Source: Chaetoceros tenuissimus
Taxonomy: Eukaryota > Bacillariophyta > Thalassiosirophyceae > Chaetocerotales > Chaetocerotaceae
Assembly: GCA_021927905.1 (NCBI GenBank)
Contig: BLLK01000069.1
Location: 2,046,001-2,110,000 of the forward strand
Reading direction: 5' to 3'
Length of the DNA stretch: 64,000 nt
Every line of letters starts with the position of its first letter. Position 1 is the first letter of the stretch. The translations under genes and the position numbers were made by a program. A model generated the notes under the pieces. The model was not told where the DNA came from and made no database searches. It saw only the letters and a program-made list of their open reading frames with translations. Positions 57,342 to 64,000 of this stretch are shown one piece after another.

Positions 57342-60300
57342 ATGAGTGTGGATATCAAAAGGAAATCTCAGAGGTTACAACATCATCATGCAATTGTGCC
57401 TCTATTGCAATTACCTACTCTTCGACGATTGGATACACTCCCATTCATCATAGTTTACTCGGCTCTCATTCTCATTGATCATGGCATATTATTTTCATCC
57501 ACAAAAAACATTGATTTGCAAAAGTGGTCAAATCTAGTTCTATTTCCATTGACGTTTATTTGTCATATTTCGCTGGTGCTAGCTGCTCAGTGGTCAGTCA
57601 AAATTCAATCTATAGTGGGATATAAAAAGCTAGGGTTGAAGCAAAGTCATCAATGGACGCATTGTCTCGTTGTTCCACCATCACCTGATTCCAATAAAAA
57701 TCAAATCAGCAAACTGAAAGAACAGCAGACTGATGCAAAGGGTCATAAACATGTGAAATCTTTTCAAAAGGTGAAGAAACGTAAAGACATCAATGTGAAA
57801 GTAAATGTTGGAAGAACTGAAATTGTTCCAGTTGAGATACATTTTGAAAAGTCCAAGGGTGCACGTAATTCAAAGAAAGTGGCCATTTTATCTTACGAAG
57901 AGACGGTCTTCAGATGTTGTATTGATGATGAAAATAAATGCCATCCTGGTCGCGATATTCCAATGGATAGTATTTGGATGACTGCTGATGCTTCAACTGC
58001 CACTAAGAAGAGTTTAGCTCCTACAACCAACGTCTCATCAGCATTTCATCAATTGCATTACCCAACAGATCTTTCTCTTTCATTTTATAAATCGTGGAAA
58101 GGACATACGTCTCGACAATCAATTGCAAACACGAAAGCCGTATATGCAACAAATGCTCTTGTTGTGAATCTCCCACCATTTCTTTCACTTTTGAGTCAGC
58201 AGCTACTTGCTCCGTTCTTCCTATTTCAACTGTTATGTGTCTTACTATGGTGTCTCGATGAATATTGGTACTATGCCCTCTTTACACTTTTTACGCTCAT
58301 ATTATTTGAGTGCACAGTAGCACAGTCCAGATTGAAGAATCTTTCCCGTCTTAGAGAGACATTAAGACCTCCTATGAATGTATGGGTATATCGTAAGTCG
58401 TTATGGGAAAGAAGGCGAAGTGATCAATTGATTGCTGGGGATATAATAAGCATGAACTCTAGAGTAGATGGAATGGCAAACGCTCATGAAGGTGGTACAC
58501 ATGTCCCTTGTGATTTACTTCTTATGAAAGGCAATGCAGTTTTAAATGAGGCTATGTTGACAGGAGAAAGTGTACCTCAACTGAAAGAAAGTATTGATTT
58601 GGTCGTGAGCGCTTTTGATGATGGTGATGATATTCCTCTAGATATGGATGATGCAACCTTTAAAAGGGCAATTCTATTTGGTGGTACAGTCTTAGTTAAC
58701 CATTCTATTAAGGATGCCGAGAAGACGAGTAACACTGAAAATGGATGGGCTGCAATGGAAATTCCAGATTCGCCAGATGATGGTTGCTTGGCCCTCGTTT
58801 TGAGAACAGGATTTGATACGCAGCAAGGTAGTCTTTTGAGGACAATGGTTCACACATCCACCAAAAGTCAATCGGATGGAGTCAATACAAAAGATACATT
58901 TTTGTTCATCATGATTCTACTATGCTGTGCTGTTTTTAGTGCAGCATTCGTGTTACATCATGCATGGGACGATCCGAACCGCAATCGTTTCAAGTTACTT
59001 CTGCATGTCATCATTATTATCACATCTGTTGTACCGCCTGAATTGCCGATGGAACTGAGTTTTGCAGTCACTGCAAGTTTAGCTGATTTGGTCAGGAGGT
59101 GTGCAGTTTATTGTACAGAACCATTTCGAATTCCTTTAGCTGGGATGGTTGACACGTGTTGTTTTGATAAAACAGGTACATTAACTAGTGATGATATGGT
59201 CATGAGAGGAGTACGATTACCGATTAATCATGGTGATGAAGTTATCTTAGGAAATGCGCTTGACTCTCCCATGGTTGAAGTTTTTGAAGATGGTAATGTT
59301 TCTGAATCTGGTTTTCCTATCGATGTATTGAGAATTATGGTTGGGTGCCAAAGTCTATCGTCTACACCGGATAGTAGAGGTTTGATTGGTGACCCCCTCG
59401 AAAAAGCGGTGTTAGAAGGCTGTGGGTGGAATCTTTTTTCAAATGACAATGTAGTACCACCGCATTATGCTTCAAACTTGCCGAGCATGAAAATCTTACA
59501 TAGATTTGCTTTTACATCGAAACTGAAGCGTATGACAGTAATTGCACAGGACTATGGGTCCGATAATCTTTTGGTATTATCAAAAGGAGCTCCAGAAACT
59601 TTGAAAGCATTTTTCGAGCCAAGTTCCATTCCTAGCACATACAATGAAGTTTCGAAACATCATATGTCAAAAGGTCAAAGAGTACTTGCAATGGGTTACA
59701 GGAAGCTTGGGTCAAAGGACTCTTTGAATACTTGGAAGAAGCGCGGCAGAAACGCAGTAGAGGCTAAATTGATCTTTGCTGGCTTTCTTGTATTAGACTG
59801 TCCGTTGAAACCGGACTCCAAGAAGATTATCAAGGAGTTGAAGCAAAGTGGTCACCAGGCTGTCATGATTACAGGGGATGCTGTTTTGACAGCAGTAGAG
59901 GTTGCAAGACAGGTTGGTATGTATAAAACAAAAGGAGACTCTGAGGTCTATGAGTTAAGATCCATCTCTAGTAGTCAGGATGATGACAAATCCGATAGGA
60001 GATTTGCTTTTGTTCCCATTTCGATTTCAAACGAAACTGACGTAGGCACTGAGAAATGCATTGCATACTCACATTCTAATATATCGATTGTCAAGTCAAT
60101 GTTGGAAACTTCAAAAATTGCTGCAATTTGCGTGACGGGTGATACTCTGACTAAGATTGCAATTGATGCTGTACGCATGCAAATGGAAGAATCATCCTCT
60201 TCATCACTTTTCATCGACCCGAAAACTGTCTTATTACACCCTGATGCACAGTCAATATTACATGAACTTGCTCCTCTGATTACAGTGTACGCAAGACACG

Positions 60301-61498
60301 CTCCACGTCAAAAAGAAGCTGTTGTTGCTGCATTTAATGGAGCTGGCCATGTAACGTTATACTGTGGAGACGGTACGAACGATGTTTCTGCTTTGAAGAT
60401 GTCACATGTTGGCATTTCAATCATTAGTGTTCCTGATCTTGAGGCAAAGCAGCGCGATGCGATTGATGGGCTCACAGAAGCTCAAGGAAAGAAGAAAAAG
60501 AAGAAGAAGAAATCTAAGAAGCCAACGAAATCATGGGAAGAACATATGCGAGCTTTGGCTGAAGCGGAGGAAGGTACGTGATTAAAACAGCAGTCATACT
60601 TTGTTCATACCTTTGTATTTGTATCTCAGTAGTACTACACTTTTTTACAGAATTGAATAGTGTCGCATTAGGAGATGCGTCTGTAGCATCCCCATTTACA
60701 AGTCGTGCCACGTCCATTAGATGCACAAAGGATGTGTTGCAAAGAGGTAGATGTACACTTGTTACCATGATTCAAATTTATAAGATTCTCGGTGTTAATT
60801 GTCTAGTAAATGCAATGGTCTTGAGCACTTTGCATCTTGCTGGTGCAAAACAAGGGGACTCCCAAATGACAGTTGTTGGTTTCGTTGTCGCTGGTCTTTT
60901 CTTCCTTGTCACAAAGGGTGAACCTTTGAGCAAAATTTCTCCACATAGGCCCCCATCATCAGTGTTGTGTACGCAGGTTTTGGTTTCTATTAGTATACAA
61001 TTTGGAATACATTTTGCATGTATCATGGCCACTGCAACAATTTCAAAGTTTTACCTCGATCCTTTCGATCCTTCACTTGTTCCTGATGGAGCTTTCAATC
61101 CAAATACACTGAATTCCGCCACATTTATCATGTCAGTCTTGACTATCTGCAATACCTTTGTCTGCAACTATCGAGGCAGGCCGTTCATGCAGGACCTGAG
61201 GGAAAACAAGTACATGATGAAAGGCTTACAGATTTGTTATATCGGGCTTTTTGCTTGTGCTCTTGAAGTTTTCCCTCCTCTAAACGACTTGATGCAACTA
61301 GCCCCTCTGCCTCTTGATGGGGAGAAATTGGTTGGATCTATGCCTCTTGATGATTCAAGTCTGAGTGCTGTTCTTATGAATGGTGTTGATCAGATTGGGT
61401 TCAAATTGACCCTATGTTTATTGATGGTGATTGATACTGTGTCTTGCTACTATTGTGAGAAACAGTTGGTTCGCTTGTTTGAACCAAAAGTAAAATGA
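57342..61498 (+). CDS. ATP13A1: P5A-type ATPase (ATP13A1/Spf1), ER
   Basis: Two exons, 57342-60573 and 60651-61498, with a 77-nt intron (60574-60650) joining EAEE|LNSVALGDAS; 1359 aa. Motifs in order: membrane insert, actuator (MLTGESVPQLKES), the P5A signature PPELPMELS in the fourth helix, the phosphorylation site CFDKTGTLTSDDMV, KGAPE in the nucleotide domain, GDAVLTA and GDGTNDVSALKMSHVGIS. P5A ATPases remove mis-inserted transmembrane proteins from the ER membrane. A Lys-rich loop (about 1050-1065, KKKKKKKSKK) and the preserved final membrane helices are present. Confidence 0.96.
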
Positions 61499-61546
61499 AT
61501 CACTAGATAGAGTAAAATAGCGGCTAAAAAGTAAATAGTCTAAAGA

Positions 61547-62965
61547 TTAATGTCTACTTGGAGGAATCAAAAGACTCTTTATATTTTCGTCATTATAGAG
61601 TTTGTCAAGGTTTCTCTCCAACTGGCTGTTTTGATTCTCTGCCTTGGTGAGTTTGTGTGAAACTTCAGACCTTTTCTCCAATAGATTGTGATAATTTTCC
61701 AACATCTTTAGTAATTTGGATCTATTCCCATTATCTATAGTTTCACTCGAAGGTAAAGAGTGAAATAGTATTGCTTCTGTTGAAGCCCACGCTCGCTCAA
61801 TACGATCTGTTAGTGTAGCTGCCTCTTCGGCATGCATGACACTTGCAGCTTTGAACTTTTCTTCTTGCAGTAGCTCAAAACGATGTAATTTGTTCATTAG
61901 ATTTTGGAACTGCTTTTCGAGTCTTCTACAGTCCAATTCCATAGACTCATTCAATTTCTTATCTCTATCTTCTGAAACTCGAGCATCTTCGAGACATCGT
62001 TTCAACTCCTCTTTAATTTGCACAATGCGTTTTTTATTCTTTTTTATGCGTTGTTCGCTTTCTTTATTCCTTGTTCCGACTTCTCGATTATCATATTCGA
62101 TTTGATCGGCACTAACGGAGTACAACCCTTTTGACACAGACCATTCTCTTTCCAGTTCATAAACTTCATTTTGTAACTTATCTCGAAGTGCATTGTACTC
62201 TTTGTTTACTTCGTCGTATACCTTTAACGTGGCCAAAGATCGTTCTTCTGCAGCTGTAGAAACAAGTTGCAATTCTTGTTGCTCAAATTCTTCTTTGTCA
62301 CGAATCATTGCATCCAATTGAGATTTTTGTTTCTCTATTAACGAATTCCGATCTACCTCATACATTTCCTCAATTGCTAGGAGTTCATCATTGGCCAATG
62401 TTTCTAGAGATGATAGTTGAGCACACATCAAGTTCCTTATTGTGTCTACAAAGTTTTCTTGTTGTTTCACTGTATCTATGTATTGTTGCTCTTGACATCG
62501 TAAAATAGCATGGAGCTGATTGACGACATTCGAGAAGGCTTCAAGATTGCTTTGGCAACCATTTCGAATAGATTCAAGTTGTGAGTAAACTTCTTTTACA
62601 TCATCATTAGGAGAAATATTGAAATTTTCAACAAAGTCCTGGTGTAGCATTGATTTGGCCTCGCCAGCTAACCTGGAGACTTCTTGTCTCTCTTTGGAAT
62701 AAATCTTTCGTAGTTGATGTTCAGCTTTCTCCTGCTTTAGTTGGATATTGGTTATTTCTTTTACATGTGTATTCTTTGTCAAGTTCATGAGGGAGAGAGA
62801 CTGATTGACTTGCTTTATGCCATGATGAGGAATTTCTTCATTTTTAATCGAAACTGTATCTTCCAGGTTGACTTCATTATTTTCTTCACCATTATTGACA
62901 GCTTTCGCACACCTCTCTTGAATTAGTTCTCTTCTCTTTTGAATTCTTTCCTCTCTAGTGCTCAT
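61547..62965 (-). CDS. DRC1: Dynein regulatory complex subunit 1 (DRC1)
   Basis: A 472-aa coiled-coil protein from ATG 62965. The DRC1 order of segments is present: REERIQKRRELIQERC near the start, a central coil with YNALRDKLQNEVYELEREW, the VSADQIEYDNREVGTRNKE segment (family QLEYNLQVLRERDEEN type), and the final LLIPPSR. DRC1 is a core of the nexin-dynein regulatory complex of motile cilia and flagella. No membrane or targeting signal. In this organism it implies a flagellated stage. Converges with the ATPase gene (48 bp). Confidence 0.83.
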   Translation of the reverse strand: MSTREERIQKRRELIQERCAKAVNNGEENNEVNLEDTVSIKNEEIPHHGIKQVNQSLSLMNLTKNTHVKEITNIQLKQEKAEHQLRKIYSKERQEVSRLAGEAKSMLHQDFVENFNISPNDDVKEVYSQLESIRNGCQSNLEAFSNVVNQLHAILRCQEQQYIDTVKQQENFVDTIRNLMCAQLSSLETLANDELLAIEEMYEVDRNSLIEKQKSQLDAMIRDKEEFEQQELQLVSTAAEERSLATLKVYDEVNKEYNALRDKLQNEVYELEREWSVSKGLYSVSADQIEYDNREVGTRNKESEQRIKKNKKRIVQIKEELKRCLEDARVSEDRDKKLNESMELDCRRLEKQFQNLMNKLHRFELLQEEKFKAASVMHAEEAATLTDRIERAWASTEAILFHSLPSSETIDNGNRSKLLKMLENYHNLLEKRSEVSHKLTKAENQNSQLERNLDKLYNDENIKSLLIPPSRH

Positions 62966-63113
62966 TTCAGCTTTCACCAAGTGATGTAAAAAGTGATTTG
63001 GTTTTGGATTACCTCGTGTCGTACTTATTACCTACTGACAACAAGTACACAGTGTCTCTACCAGTGGAAAGAAACACACATAACAAACTGAAACTACTAA
63101 AGGAAAGACAAGT

Positions 63114-64000
63114 TTAGGATCTTCTTATTTTAGGTAATAATCGCTTCTCTGCCTTTTTCATGTTATTTCTCGTGGCAATCTTGGAGGGAGAGAGAAATCT
63201 TTGGGTAAAGTTTTGATCCCGGTTGATTAGCTCCCTTTTGTATGAAGCAAAGGTTAGAAAATATGCACGAAACGATGATTCTGTAAAAGTTTTTCATCTC
63301 ACCTCTGGAAAATATTCTTTTCGTGTATTGCCTTTTTCTCGTTATCCTTTGATACTGTCAACTCTTTGCTGAGCTTTTCAATCATTTCAATGTCTTCTTT
63401 AGCTCTATGCATCTTTAGTCTCTTCTCTAAATCTATAGACCTTGCGTTGACACTTTGTAGTTCAAGCAGAGCCTCATTTAGTTTTTCTTCAAGTTGTGCA
63501 TATCTATCTTCATGAAACTCGACCAATCTTTGTCTCGAGTCAGCTTCACTTTTCCGTAATTCAGTGAGGAACGACATTGTTTCACTTTTCATCTTATTCA
63601 TTTTTTCTATTTCCTTGCTAAGATAGTCCAAACGCTGAATTAAATCAGATTCTTTTTTCGAGGCTTCTTCCAGCTGCTCTTGACTTCTTTCAAGTCTCAA
63701 AGCAATTTCATTATACTTTAGCTGAAATTTCTTCTGCTGCCGTTGTCGTTCTAATTCAAAATTGTTCAATATATTCTTCACTTGGTAGATAAGGAAAGAC
63801 TTCAGCTCTTCAAGTTTCGAAATAGTCTCCTGTTTCATTCCACCTAGCTCCGACCTCACCATTGCAAGATATGAAATAGATTGCGATAGCAGGTTTTGTT
63901 GTAGTGAAAAGGTCGTTCTCAATCTCTCTCGTTCTATTTTGAACTCGTCGATTATGGCAAGACTTTTCTTGTACTGATTTTGGACACAATCGAGCCTTGT
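63114..64000 (-). CDS. Coiled-coil protein, 5' end beyond window
   Basis: Partial. Exons 64000-63303 and 63234-63114 with a 68-nt intron (63302-63235, GTGAGA...AAAAG); 272 codons here, open at 64000. The translated part is almost entirely heptad coiled coil (LERSQEQLEEASKKESDLIQ; KLNEALLELQSVNARSIDLE). The last exon gives a basic tail NMKKAEKRLLPKIRRS. No family is recognised; a cytoskeletal or ciliary protein is plausible given DRC1 next door, but adjacency is weak evidence. The stop in the unspliced frame (63301-63299) lies inside the donor. Confidence 0.6.

Noticed and set aside
63299-63301. Stop codon ending the last coiled-coil ORF
   Set aside because: The TGA falls within a GTGAGA donor; splicing to 63234 gives a further open exon ending at 63114, so it is not the true end.
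1-64000. Search by eye for tRNA, rRNA, snRNA and CRISPR arrays
   Set aside because: No clover-leaf with a T-loop GTTCGA core, no rRNA-like block and no spaced direct repeats were found; a covariance search could still reveal a small RNA.

Overview
This window is nuclear DNA from an AT-rich, compact photosynthetic stramenopile, most probably a diatom, and likely a centric one. Several lines support this. Genes are split by short GT-AG introns (61-183 nt, mostly 61-81 nt) that restore reading frame exactly. Several proteins start with a secretory signal whose cleavage site is followed by Phe or Trp, the ASAFAP-type entry motif for complex red plastids (pyruvate carboxylase, an RsmB-type rRNA methyltransferase, a twin-Arg lumenal FKBP). 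A DRC1 axonemal gene implies a flagellated stage, which centric diatoms keep in their sperm. I saw no operon structure, rRNA, convincing tRNA or CRISPR.

Layout. 0-8 kb: a 925-aa zinc-motif protein; a PDZ protein with Cys-rich repeats and a 42-bp minisatellite; a PDE6-delta-like prenyl-binding protein whose stop codon lies 12 nt before an 837-bp inverted-repeat element. 8-13.5 kb: NF-YA with an enlarged linker, mitochondrial PDH E2, organellar methionine aminopeptidase, then a second inverted-repeat element (621 bp). 13.5-21 kb: a TPR-sulfotransferase, a PA/prolyl-4-hydroxylase-like ER protein, a two-domain dCMP deaminase with one dead domain, Sec61-gamma, and a Lys-rich nuclear protein. 21-30 kb: plastid-type pyruvate carboxylase with a palindromic CRE in its promoter, a TFIIS-like zinc-ribbon protein, an RPRD/CID protein, cyclin-Q, and an unknown membrane protein.

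30-42 kb: a four-exon PPR-SMR protein, an RumA-type uracil methyltransferase, a TauE/SafE transporter with a 35-nt microexon, a DUF885 metallopeptidase, a methyltransferase interrupted by a +1 frameshift at an in-frame TGA, and an AMBRA1-like WD40 protein. 42-52 kb: an inward-rectifier K+ channel with an extra Cys-rich insert, a 2-O-type sulfotransferase, an FKBP with a second possible +1 shift at TGA, NSE1 without its RING, plastid RsmB, a thylakoid-lumen FKBP, and a PAP2 phosphatase. 52-64 kb: a probably mitochondrial unknown protein, WBP4-like splicing factor, TSR2, a P5A ATPase (ATP13A1/Spf1), DRC1, and a coiled-coil protein running off the window end.

The genes are mostly unrelated housekeeping and organellar functions; no gene cluster forms a pathway. 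Loose themes are the ER/Golgi (Sec61-gamma, P5A ATPase, two sulfotransferases, P4H-like), plastid and mitochondrial RNA or carbon metabolism, and nuclear RNA processing. The most unusual signals are the TGA-linked +1 frameshifts, the dead-plus-live deaminase fusion, the zinc-finger-like insert in a Kir channel, the long NF-YA linker, and the two foldback elements.
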